Shown piece by piece: positions 10,100 to 19,189 of a DNA stretch of 41,920 nt. The position numbers and the translations under genes are program-made. The notes beneath the pieces were generated by a model. It ran no database searches, had not been told where the DNA came from, and was given only the letters and a program-made list of their open reading frames with translations. Position 1 is the stretch's first letter. Each line of letters starts with the position of its first letter. This stretch comes from Lachnospiraceae bacterium (GTDB lineage Bacteria > Bacillota > Clostridia > Lachnospirales > Lachnospiraceae): the NCBI GenBank assembly GCA_024691015.1, contig JAILOD010000269.1:1-41920 (forward strand), given 5' to 3'.

Positions 10100-10975
10100 A
10101 TGAAAAAGATTCTTGTGACCGGTGCCAACGGACAGCTCGGCAGAGCGGTAAACAAAGAGCTGGCAGGTAAAACGGATTATGAGCTTGTCAATACCGATGT
10201 TGTGGATATGGATGGTATCATAAAAACAGACATTACGGATATTGATGAGATAATGAGGCTCTTTAGGGAAGTAAAGCCCTATGCCGTATTAAACTGTGCG
10301 GCATATACGGCGGTTGACAAACAGGAAGAGGACGTGGATCTGTCCTATAAGATAAATGCCATAGGGCCGAGAAATCTGGCGGTTGCTTCAAGAGAATGCG
10401 GTGCTCGCCTTATACATATTTCAACCGATTATGTTTTTCCGGGAGATGCAAAGGAGCCTTATAAGGAATTCGACGCAACAGGACCCAAAAGCATATACGG
10501 AAAGAGCAAGCTTGCGGGAGAAAACTTTGTGCGTGAGATGGCAGAAAGATATTTTATAATCCGTACAGCCTGGTTATACGGAGATGGAAAGAATTTTGTT
10601 AAAACCATGCTGAAGCTTTCGGAAAACCATGACAGTGTAAGTGTTGTTGATGATCAGCTGGGGAATCCCACCAGTACGATAGAGCTTGCCAAAGCAGTAG
10701 CATCGCTTATGGAAAGCGACAACTACGGTCTGTTTCACGGAACCTGTCAGGGCATAACAAGCTGGGCTGATTTTACGGAGGAGATCTTTAAGCAGGCCGG
10801 GAAAAATACCAAAGTTTTTCACGTAAGCACAAAGGAATATCAGCAGAAAAATCCTCAGGCAGCTCCCAGACCGGCATATTCGGCGCTTGAAAACTATATG
10901 TTCTCGCTTACCGGTGGATATGAATTTGCCGATTGGAGAGATGCACTTAAGGTCTATCTGGAGACAATGGTATGA
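10100..10975 (+). CDS. rfbD: dTDP-4-dehydrorhamnose reductase (RfbD/RmlD)
   Basis: ILVTGANGQLGRAV, AVLNCAAYTAVDKQEED, HISTDYVFPGDA..PYKEFD, YGKSKLAGE, IIRTAWLYG, VVDDQLGNPTST. Confidence 0.93.
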   Translation: MKKILVTGANGQLGRAVNKELAGKTDYELVNTDVVDMDGIIKTDITDIDEIMRLFREVKPYAVLNCAAYTAVDKQEEDVDLSYKINAIGPRNLAVASRECGARLIHISTDYVFPGDAKEPYKEFDATGPKSIYGKSKLAGENFVREMAERYFIIRTAWLYGDGKNFVKTMLKLSENHDSVSVVDDQLGNPTSTIELAKAVASLMESDNYGLFHGTCQGITSWADFTEEIFKQAGKNTKVFHVSTKEYQQKNPQAAPRPAYSALENYMFSLTGGYEFADWRDALKVYLETMV

Positions 10976-11319
10976 TCTTCAGGATAGCCTGCCTGATACT
11001 GGCCCTTATTCTGGTCCTGACAGCGTCTGTTCACGAGAAGGGCACAGCGATACTTATCGCAAGGGTCAGGACGTGGATTGACAAAAATAAGGCGTCTTTA
11101 ACCAAAGATGCCATGAAAGTTACCGAAGTTACCGGACAGGAGGAAGACATTTTGGATAACAAAAAGAAATGGCGTATCATAATCGCAATGTTTTGCGTAA
11201 TGATAATACTTATGATATTTTCCGTAATCTCGATCTTTACCCTGAACAAGAAGATAAACAGCCTTTCGGTAACTACGGTGGAGCTTCAAAAGCAGGTTTT
11301 GGAGTTGGAGAATAAATGA
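10972..11319 (+). CDS. Small membrane protein, two TM segments plus C-terminal coiled-coil-like tail
   Basis: ATGA overlap with rfbD; hydrophobic segments at N-terminus and centre; LNKKINSLSVTTVELQKQVLELENK tail. Confidence 0.65.
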   Translation: MIFRIACLILALILVLTASVHEKGTAILIARVRTWIDKNKASLTKDAMKVTEVTGQEEDILDNKKKWRIIIAMFCVMIILMIFSVISIFTLNKKINSLSVTTVELQKQVLELENK

Positions 11320-12386
11320 TACTGGCTGCACAGAGTATTTTACTGATCATAGTAAATCTTATAATATATTTTGTTTTCGGAAGTATTATCACGCAGAGAT
11401 TTAAAGGAGATAACAGCAGTATTTCCTTAAATATCGTTCTGGGTTTTTTCTTTATGTTTGTCGTTTTCGATATTTTCTGTTTTCCGGTAATGCTTAAATG
11501 GAGGCCTCTCTCCCTTCTCAGTCATATATGGGTTGGAGTACTGGCAGTTGTTTTTCTGCTGGCTCTCATTTTAAACAGAAAATATTATCTGTCCTTATAC
11601 AGGAGCTTTTCGGAACGGTTTTCAAAAAACAGATTGTTTTATTCTCTTATCATCATACTTGTCATCCTGCAGATCCTTATCATAACGGGAGCATATTATT
11701 TCACTCTTGATGCCTCCTATTATGTGGCCGCCGTGACAACCGATGTTACTACGGACACCATAAGTATCTATGATCCTTTTACCGGTGACTGGCTGGACCA
11801 CTTTGAATTCAGGTATTTCTTTGCGACCTATACGACAAACAATGCCGTAATGTGCTACCTTTTTAAGATACCGCCGGTAACGTACATGAAGATTTCCATG
11901 ACGGCCGTATCGCTTATCCTGTCTAATCTGTGTTTTTATATGACCGGCAGAAAGCTGTTCGGGAAGTCGGATAATAAGGTTGCAGTCCTGATGTTTTTCA
12001 GTGTTATTATGAATTTCTTCTTCAGCTCCATATATACTCCGGCGGAGTTTCTTGTAACGAGAAGCTATGAAGGGAAGGCGATGCTGGGTAATATCGTATT
12101 GCCGATGATCTTTTATCTTGCGGTCTGTGTATATGAGGACAGTAAAAGTCTGTCAGCTTATATATGGCTGTTTATAGTGGTTATCGGTGCAACGGCGCTT
12201 TCAAATTCGGCCAATATGCTGCTTCCGGTCATGATCTTTGTGATGTTTACACCGCTTATCATTCTGAAAAAGGACATAAGGATATTTGCGGGGGCTTTAA
12301 TAAGCGTAATACCGGGGTTCATATTAAGCCTTATGTACGTTGCGTATGTAAAAGGACTATTTGTTATATACACATATCCGAGGTAG
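11316..12386 (+). CDS. Polytopic membrane protein resembling the N-terminal part of DUF6077-type proteins
   Basis: Multiple TMs, YYFTLDASYYVAAVTTDVTTDTISIYDPFTGDWLDHFEFRYFFATYTTNNAVM; ends where the next ORF begins in another frame. Confidence 0.6.
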   Translation: MILAAQSILLIIVNLIIYFVFGSIITQRFKGDNSSISLNIVLGFFFMFVVFDIFCFPVMLKWRPLSLLSHIWVGVLAVVFLLALILNRKYYLSLYRSFSERFSKNRLFYSLIIILVILQILIITGAYYFTLDASYYVAAVTTDVTTDTISIYDPFTGDWLDHFEFRYFFATYTTNNAVMCYLFKIPPVTYMKISMTAVSLILSNLCFYMTGRKLFGKSDNKVAVLMFFSVIMNFFFSSIYTPAEFLVTRSYEGKAMLGNIVLPMIFYLAVCVYEDSKSLSAYIWLFIVVIGATALSNSANMLLPVMIFVMFTPLIILKKDIRIFAGALISVIPGFILSLMYVAYVKGLFVIYTYPR

Positions 12387-12390
12387 GTTT

Positions 12391-13275
12391 ATGCAGAGTA
12401 TAACGATAGCGGAGGAGGGCTTCGCTTATATTTTTAAATGCATAGCTTTATACAGCGGCAGTTGCTTTTATCTTCTGCTTTACCTTGCAGGGCTTGTTTT
12501 TCTGTTTATAAAAGGTGACCGGAAGGAAAAGGCTGTTTTTGTTTATCCCGCCTTTGTTCTGCTTCTGACAGTATTCAATCCGCTGCTGCCGGTGGTGATC
12601 GATCATTTTTTTGATATAAATGATGAATATTATCGCTTTATATGGACGGCACCGGTGGTTTTGTGCATCGGCGTATGCATAGTAAAGCTGATCTTTGAGT
12701 TTTCAAAAACGGATGCCAGAAAGGTTACCGTTTTTGTGGTTTCCGTCCTGGTCATTATGGCAGCGGGCTCATTTGTGTATTCAGACGGCTACAGGCGGAT
12801 TACAAACGCATATAAGATGCCGGAAGAGGTTATAGAGGTAAGCCGGCTCATACATCTAAACAGTGAAGTCGAGTATCCGAGGGCAGCCTGCGATTTCGAG
12901 CTGGATATGGAGCTCAGACAGTATGACGGAAAGATACTGTCCACGGCCACCAGAGAAGAATATATAAATAAGCTGAACAATATCGAGGTGGATGATTTTA
13001 TAGCCGAAAAGCAGAAGCATCCCAATCGTATTCTGGATGTTATAGTTTTAAACAAAAAGGATGTTCCGATAGAAGATTTTGAGGAAAGTCTCAATGCCAC
13101 AAATACTGAATATGTCGTAGTATCGAAAGAGAGTCCCATCCTCGGATATCTGAAAAAAGCAGGGCTTGAAAAGGTTGCATCTACAGGAGCCAGGGTGATA
13201 TACAGGTATAAGCTTAAGGATCCGGTCGTTTTTGAGCTTGCCGACTACACCGGTGTATGGGAGGCTGGTTTATGA
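12391..13275 (+). CDS. Membrane protein resembling the C-terminal part of DUF6077-type proteins (split from the preceding ORF)
   Basis: TM segments then a soluble tail; NPLLPVVIDHFFDINDEYYRFIWTAPVVLC. ATG at 12391 has GAGG (12380-12383) upstream; the ORF-track start 12361 is a TTG inside the previous ORF. Confidence 0.6.
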   Translation: MQSITIAEEGFAYIFKCIALYSGSCFYLLLYLAGLVFLFIKGDRKEKAVFVYPAFVLLLTVFNPLLPVVIDHFFDINDEYYRFIWTAPVVLCIGVCIVKLIFEFSKTDARKVTVFVVSVLVIMAAGSFVYSDGYRRITNAYKMPEEVIEVSRLIHLNSEVEYPRAACDFELDMELRQYDGKILSTATREEYINKLNNIEVDDFIAEKQKHPNRILDVIVLNKKDVPIEDFEESLNATNTEYVVVSKESPILGYLKKAGLEKVASTGARVIYRYKLKDPVVFELADYTGVWEAGL

Positions 13276-14138
13276 GTAAGCTTACGATATTTACACCGGC
13301 ATATAACAGGGCCGGTATGCTAAGGAGGCTGTATGAAAGCCTTACACAGCAGACAAATAAGGATTTTGAATGGCTTATAGTTGATGACGGCTCTGAAGAT
13401 TCCACGAAGGAGCTTATTAATGAGCTGTCAAAAGAGTCTGCTTTTCCGATCCATTATATGTGGCAGAAGAACGGCGGGAAGATGAGAGCTCATAATGCCG
13501 GCGTGCAGCTTGCAAATACAGAGCTGTTTGTCTGCCTCGATTCAGACGATCATTTTACAAAGACTGCGGTTGATGATATATTGAAGACGTGGGAAAAGTA
13601 CGGGGATGACGATAAACTTGCAGGGATCATCGCCTACAAGGGCGAGAGTGAAGAGGCGGTTTTGTATGGAAGTACCTTCCCCGATACTGAAAGATCGACA
13701 CTCAGAGGGTTATATCTTATGGGATTTAAGGGAGAGACAACTCTCGTTTTCAGAACCGGGGTTATCAGGGAATTCCTGTTTCCTGACATTCCCGGGGAAA
13801 AATATGTCCCTGAAGATTATACCTATGATCAGATAGATGAAGAATACGATTATTACGTGCTCCCGAAAATACTGACTGTATGTGAGCTTGTAAGTGAGGG
13901 CTATACCGATCGTGTAGAACAGCTGAGACGGGAAAATCCCACAGCCTGGTATCTCTATTACGAGCAAAGAGCAAGGCTGAAAAGCAGCCTCACTTTGAAG
14001 ATCAAATATATAAGTCACTATCTGCGTTTCAGGAAACTCGCAAGAAAAGACTATAGAAAAAGGCATCAGCTGCCGTTTTATATGGAGATTCTCGGGATAC
14101 CGGGAGCGGTTATCCTCAGTATTAAGGGCAAATTATAA
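13272..14138 (+). CDS. Glycosyltransferase family 2
   Basis: LTIFTPAYNRAGMLRRLYESL, DFEWLIVDDGSEDST, AHNAGVQLANTELFVCLDSDD. ATG at 13272 overlaps the upstream TGA. Confidence 0.92.
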   Translation: MSKLTIFTPAYNRAGMLRRLYESLTQQTNKDFEWLIVDDGSEDSTKELINELSKESAFPIHYMWQKNGGKMRAHNAGVQLANTELFVCLDSDDHFTKTAVDDILKTWEKYGDDDKLAGIIAYKGESEEAVLYGSTFPDTERSTLRGLYLMGFKGETTLVFRTGVIREFLFPDIPGEKYVPEDYTYDQIDEEYDYYVLPKILTVCELVSEGYTDRVEQLRRENPTAWYLYYEQRARLKSSLTLKIKYISHYLRFRKLARKDYRKRHQLPFYMEILGIPGAVILSIKGKL

Positions 14139-14148
14139 GGAAATTTTT

Positions 14149-15516
14149 ATGATCTCTTACGATGCAAGAAGAAGACTATATACGCTTTTGACCTGTTTTA
14201 TCATGATAGCGGCAGATGTTTCTCTGGTGCTTTATGTTTTGAACGGTACGTATAATCCGGGCTTCAGAACGCAGCTGTATTTAAGAGGTCATATTTTTGT
14301 TATGTCCTTTTATACCGTGGTTTTTATCTTTCTGGGAAATGTGTTCGGCGGAATGCTTGTAGGCATGCGAAAGAACGGCGAAGTAATGTTTTCGATGCTG
14401 TTTACGCTGCTTTTCTCAAACACGTTTTTCTATCTTATCGTCGCAATGTTATCCTACAAATTCCCGACCGTTATTCCGGTTCTGGTGATCTCGGCCATTC
14501 AGCTGGTGTTCAGTTTTATATGGATCGCGATCACAGGCTCGTTGTATCAGCGGATATTTAAACCCTATGATGTTTTGCTGATCTATAAGGGAGATTCGAT
14601 AAGCACCTTTAAACAGAAGCTTTCAACCAGAAGGGACCAGTTCCACGTGGCTTCTTCGATAAGCACCGAGGTGGGAGAGGAAAAGCTCCAAAATGAGATA
14701 AAAAAATACAACACGGTTATGCTTTGGGATATACCGGCCCAGCAGAGAAACAGAATATTCAAATTCTGCTATGAGAATTCCAAGAGGATTTATTCAATGC
14801 CCAAGATATCCGACATAATCCTTAACGGTTCGAAGGCCGTGCATCTGTTTGACACGCCCCTTCTGCTTACCGAGGGAAATCCGCTTGAGTACGAAGAAAG
14901 GGTTATTAAAAGAGCTTTTGATATACTTATGTCCCTTATACTTATAATAGTCACTTCCCCGATCATGCTTCTTACGGCTCTTGCCATTAAGATATATGAT
15001 GGCGGTCCCGTACTTTATAAACAGATAAGATGTACAAAAAACTGCAGGGAATTCAAAATAATAAAGTTCAGAAGTATGATAGTCAATGCCGAGCAGGCCG
15101 GAGTACAGCTGGCAACAAAGAAGGATCCCAGGATCACACCTGTGGGCGGCGTCATAAGAGCGTGCCGTATAGACGAGCTTCCGCAGCTTTTTAATGTTAT
15201 AAAGGGTGACATGTCCTTTGTGGGTCCGCGTCCCGAAAGGCCGGAGTTTATCGAAAAATATCTTAAGACCATGCCTGAGTTTTCATACAGAATGAAGGTC
15301 CGCGCGGGCATTACAGGCTATGCCCAGTTATATGGAAAATACAATACCAGGCCTTATGACAAATTGAAATTCGATCTGTATTATATCGAACAATATTCGC
15401 TCTGGCTGGACATAAAGCTTATAATACTCACTTTTAAGATCCTTTTTACCAGAGAAAGTACCGAAGGTGTAAGTGAAAGTGAGATCATAGCAGGAGGGGA
15501 CAGGGAGAAGATATGA
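14149..15516 (+). CDS. Exopolysaccharide polyprenyl-phosphate sugar phosphotransferase (initiating transferase)
   Basis: N-terminal TM block; C-terminal catalytic domain KRAFDILMSLILIIVTSPIMLLTALAIKI, YKQIRCTKNCREFKIIKFRSM, DELPQLFNVIKGDMSFVGPRPERPEF, AGITGYAQLYGKYNT. Confidence 0.95.
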   Translation: MISYDARRRLYTLLTCFIMIAADVSLVLYVLNGTYNPGFRTQLYLRGHIFVMSFYTVVFIFLGNVFGGMLVGMRKNGEVMFSMLFTLLFSNTFFYLIVAMLSYKFPTVIPVLVISAIQLVFSFIWIAITGSLYQRIFKPYDVLLIYKGDSISTFKQKLSTRRDQFHVASSISTEVGEEKLQNEIKKYNTVMLWDIPAQQRNRIFKFCYENSKRIYSMPKISDIILNGSKAVHLFDTPLLLTEGNPLEYEERVIKRAFDILMSLILIIVTSPIMLLTALAIKIYDGGPVLYKQIRCTKNCREFKIIKFRSMIVNAEQAGVQLATKKDPRITPVGGVIRACRIDELPQLFNVIKGDMSFVGPRPERPEFIEKYLKTMPEFSYRMKVRAGITGYAQLYGKYNTRPYDKLKFDLYYIEQYSLWLDIKLIILTFKILFTRESTEGVSESEIIAGGDREKI

Positions 15517-16262
15517 TAAGTATTGTTATCCCCGTTCACAACAGTGAAAACTATATCGAAGAAACAGTGCTTTCAGTTCAGAGACAGACCATAAGTGACT
15601 GGGAGCTTATTTTAGTTAACGATCATTCCGAAGACAAAAGCCGGAATATCTGTGAAGCTCTGGCTCAAAAAGACAGCCGTATAAAGGTGATCGACTCTGA
15701 AAACAGAGGGGCGGCAAATGCAAGAAATACGGGAACAAAGGCTGCGGGCGGAGAATATCTTTGCTTCCTGGATGCAGACGATATATGGCTTGAGGATAAA
15801 CTGAAAAAAACGCTCGATTTTTTAAAGGCTTTAAATGCAGGCTTTGTTTTTACCGGATATGAATTTGCCGATGAAAATGCCCGTGGAACGGGAAGGATCG
15901 TCAGGGTTCCGAAATCACTGAATTATGATCAGGCGCTCGGCAATACAACAATATTTACCTCAACGGTTATGTTCGACAGGAATAAGATCAGTCAGGAGCT
16001 TGTAATGATGCCGGATATTCCGAGTGAGGATACCGCTACCTGGTGGCAGATACTGAGATCGGGTATTATTGCTTACGGTTTGAATGAACCCTTAACTCTG
16101 TACAGAAGGACACAGGGGACCTTGTCCTCGGACAAGAAGGAAGCCCTGAAGAGGACCTGGAACCTGTACAGAAAAGCCGAGGGATTAAGTCTTGGGAAAA
16201 GTCTTCTGTGTTTTGCTCTATATAGTTTTCGCGCCGTAAAAAGGAGGCTCGGACTGTCGTGA
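15513..16262 (+). CDS. Glycosyltransferase family 2
   Basis: ISIVIPVHNSENYIEETVLSVQRQTISDWELILVNDHSED, GAANARNTGTKAAGGEYLCFLDADDIW. Confidence 0.94.
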   Translation: MISIVIPVHNSENYIEETVLSVQRQTISDWELILVNDHSEDKSRNICEALAQKDSRIKVIDSENRGAANARNTGTKAAGGEYLCFLDADDIWLEDKLKKTLDFLKALNAGFVFTGYEFADENARGTGRIVRVPKSLNYDQALGNTTIFTSTVMFDRNKISQELVMMPDIPSEDTATWWQILRSGIIAYGLNEPLTLYRRTQGTLSSDKKEALKRTWNLYRKAEGLSLGKSLLCFALYSFRAVKRRLGLS

Positions 16263-17059
16263 CATTGAATGTTCTTTTGTCCGCAATGAATCTTAAGGAC
16301 TTAAGCATTATTGACCAACTGAATATAAAGAGCGATGCCGTTGTTATAAATCAGTGTGACAGGGAGGCCGATGAGGTTTTTGAAGATGACGGAAAGAAGG
16401 TCAGATTCATTTCCAGAAACGAGAAGGGTTTATCAAAAAGCAGAAATCTTGCGGTAAATGCTGCCTGGGGCGACATTTGCCTATACTGTGACAATGATGT
16501 AAAATATTCCGAGGACTATGAGAATGCTGTAAAATCAGCATTTGAAAGACATCCTGACGCGGATATCATAGTATTTTTCATAAAGAGAAAAGAAAGACTT
16601 TCACCTGTTTATAAAAAAGAGAGCAGGCTGGGATATTTAAAAAGCATGAAGATATTTTCCCCTGAGATAGCCTTCAGAAGAGAGTCTGTTATAAAGGCCG
16701 GACTGATGATGGATGAGGATTTCGGGGCCGGTGCAAAATATTCAATGGGTGAAGAAAACATCTTCCTGTTTGAAGCAAAGCAGAAGGGGCTTAAGGTATG
16801 GTACGTACCGTATCGGCTGGCAACGCTCATCGAGACAGAATCAACGTGGTTTAAAGGGTATACTGAAGAGTTTTTCAGGAACAGGGGAGCCGGTTATTAC
16901 AGGATGACAAAGAGCGGATATTTTTTTCTCTGTCTGCAGTTTGCCATCAGAAAGAGAGCATTGTATTCACCGGACGGGATTTCGTTTTTATCGGCCATGA
17001 AATTCATGATGGCCGGAAAGAGTGAATATGTCGAATACAAAAATATTCATAGCAGGTGA
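16259..17059 (+). CDS. Glycosyltransferase family 2-like
   Basis: GLSKSRNLAVNAAWGDICLYCDNDVKY (SRNxA...DND motif), GEENIFLFEAKQKGLKVWYVP. GTG start in a 4-nt overlap. Confidence 0.8.
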   Translation: MTLNVLLSAMNLKDLSIIDQLNIKSDAVVINQCDREADEVFEDDGKKVRFISRNEKGLSKSRNLAVNAAWGDICLYCDNDVKYSEDYENAVKSAFERHPDADIIVFFIKRKERLSPVYKKESRLGYLKSMKIFSPEIAFRRESVIKAGLMMDEDFGAGAKYSMGEENIFLFEAKQKGLKVWYVPYRLATLIETESTWFKGYTEEFFRNRGAGYYRMTKSGYFFLCLQFAIRKRALYSPDGISFLSAMKFMMAGKSEYVEYKNIHSR

Positions 17060-18047
17060 CTATTATTCTTCGACAGGGCCTGCTGAGGTGACAAAGGCAT
17101 ATATTAAGCAGCTTTCCGAAATGGGATATCCATTTGACTTTCTTAAGGCTGAAAAAAAGACAAAGAGAGCGATAGAGCTTGCTCTTAAGATCCCGTTTTG
17201 CCGGGTGGTTCTGCTTACCGGGTATTCCAGACAGAATCTTCTTGCCCTTAATATCGCCCGGATATTCGGGAAAAAGGTGATATATCTTGTACATGGCGAT
17301 ATTAAATATGAGAACGAAATAAACAAAACCGAAGACAGGGCAATGACAGAATGTGAGCTAAAGGTTTTTGAACAGGCGGATGCATTGCTGGCCGTTTCCG
17401 AAAAGTTTAAAAGCTGGCTGGGTTACCATTATCCGGTATATAAAAATAAGATATTTACGCTTACAAACGGCATAGCCTGGGATGAACTTACCGAAAGTGC
17501 TCCGTCAGGAGGCGAGGAGAGAAACAACAGAATACTTAGTGTCGGCGGCGGTATGCCGAGAAAGAGGATAGTTAATATCTGCAGGGCAATAGAGCGCCTC
17601 AGAAATGAAGGTTTTCCCGATCTCACACTTACGGTTGTCGGTAAGGAAGGGTATGACACAAAGGAGATCGATAAGTTTCCCTTTGTAAACGATATGGGAG
17701 AAGTCGGGAAGGAACAAATGGCCGGGATATATATGTCTCACAGGATATTTATTCAGAACAGTGTTTTTGAGACTTTCGGCCTGGCACCCATCGAGGCACT
17801 GCTTTCAGGGGAGGATATTCTGCTTTCACATCAGTGCGGAGTATTGCCTCTCATAACAAGTGCAGAAAGAAATGATGTGATATATAATCCCGATGATATA
17901 AGTGAGATAACGGAGAAACTCAGAGGGCTCCTAAAAGGAGGCAACAATTCACGTCTCCTTTCGGGAATAGACAGGGAAGGAACCTCATATAAAGCAAGAA
18001 CACTTGAATTGATAAACATATGCAAAACAATAAACGAAGAGAAATAA
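17028..18047 (+). CDS. Glycosyltransferase family 4 / GT1-like
   Basis: GDYYSSTGPAEVTKAYIKQLSEMG, RILSVGGGMPRKRIVNICRAIE, FIQNSVFETFGLAPIEALLSG. Confidence 0.88.
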   Translation: MSNTKIFIAGDYYSSTGPAEVTKAYIKQLSEMGYPFDFLKAEKKTKRAIELALKIPFCRVVLLTGYSRQNLLALNIARIFGKKVIYLVHGDIKYENEINKTEDRAMTECELKVFEQADALLAVSEKFKSWLGYHYPVYKNKIFTLTNGIAWDELTESAPSGGEERNNRILSVGGGMPRKRIVNICRAIERLRNEGFPDLTLTVVGKEGYDTKEIDKFPFVNDMGEVGKEQMAGIYMSHRIFIQNSVFETFGLAPIEALLSGEDILLSHQCGVLPLITSAERNDVIYNPDDISEITEKLRGLLKGGNNSRLLSGIDREGTSYKARTLELINICKTINEEK

Positions 18048-19189
18048 TAAACTGGATAGCACTATCGATCCTGATGATATTCTACGCGGGAACCTGGACA
18101 TTTCCGGCGTTTTATCATGTGACGGAAATATACAATACATCCATAGTTTTCGTGGCTCTGGGAATCCTGTTTATTAACAATGTAAATCTGATAAAAAAAA
18201 TAAAAGAGAAGGATATAATGCTCCTTGTTCTGGCAGCGGCACTGGTCATTGCACTTGTAAATCTATTTGTTATAGGCTCGAACAAGGGATGTATTCTGAT
18301 CTTAACAGACTTCCTGCTGGTTATGTATCTTGCACAGAATATAGTTCTGTCGGATATACAGAAAAAGACCCTCGAGATCTTTTTTCTTGTGATGTTTGCT
18401 TCATGGTTTGTATACGACAGAGCGTTTTTCTATAATGCAAATACAGGAGCAACGGTGACGGTGTTTACCCTTCTTGGCGGTTATATCCTGTTGGAGAAGC
18501 TCTGCCTCAAAAAAGAGATATACGGCTTCTTTATTGTGATCGCTCTTTTGAGAACGGTATCACTGGTTTTGTGGCATCTTGCCAGAGGGGCCTTTCTGGC
18601 GCTCTTTGTTTTTCTGATATTCTATTATATTGTTCCGAAAAAGCTATGGGATAAAAAGATGTTTCGCAGGGCTGTCACAGCCTTTTCGGTATTCGGCTCC
18701 CTGCTTTTTGTCGCTGCTTATGTGGGAATGTCCAAGCTGGGAAGTAATCCCAAAATGCCCTTCTTTTACAAAAATGTCTTTTCCGGAAGAGAGCAGATCT
18801 GGCAGGAGGTATGGGAACTGTTTGTTACCATGCCGTTTACCGGAATAGGGTCGGGCAGGGCTTTGAAATCCTTCTTTGAATACAACATACATAACTCGAT
18901 GTACGATATTCTGGCGGTTCATGGCATCATAGTGTTTGTGCTGAGTATCTGTCTTATTCTTGTGACAATGTTTAAGGCGGGAGATGCGGCTGTAAAGAAA
19001 AGAGAATCCTTTTGTGCGTTTGTAGCTGTAACAGCCATCTTTTTCGAATCCTTTATCGATATGGATCTGATGTGGGCGGACTATTCCCCGCTTTTACTCT
19101 TCCTGCTCTATGAAGCCTTTGACGGGGCGGCAAAAGCTGATCCGGGAAACGCCGGTTCAGTGCGGAGAATAGCGAATGAACGAAAATAA
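18020..19189 (+). CDS. O-antigen ligase/polymerase-like membrane protein (Wzy candidate 1)
   Basis: ~10 TM; SVLVLWHLARGAFLALFVF-type motif and FSGREQIWQEVWELFVTMPFTGIGSG...HNSMYDILAVHG typical of the O-antigen ligase superfamily. Confidence 0.8.
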   Translation: MQNNKRREIINWIALSILMIFYAGTWTFPAFYHVTEIYNTSIVFVALGILFINNVNLIKKIKEKDIMLLVLAAALVIALVNLFVIGSNKGCILILTDFLLVMYLAQNIVLSDIQKKTLEIFFLVMFASWFVYDRAFFYNANTGATVTVFTLLGGYILLEKLCLKKEIYGFFIVIALLRTVSLVLWHLARGAFLALFVFLIFYYIVPKKLWDKKMFRRAVTAFSVFGSLLFVAAYVGMSKLGSNPKMPFFYKNVFSGREQIWQEVWELFVTMPFTGIGSGRALKSFFEYNIHNSMYDILAVHGIIVFVLSICLILVTMFKAGDAAVKKRESFCAFVAVTAIFFESFIDMDLMWADYSPLLLFLLYEAFDGAAKADPGNAGSVRRIANERK

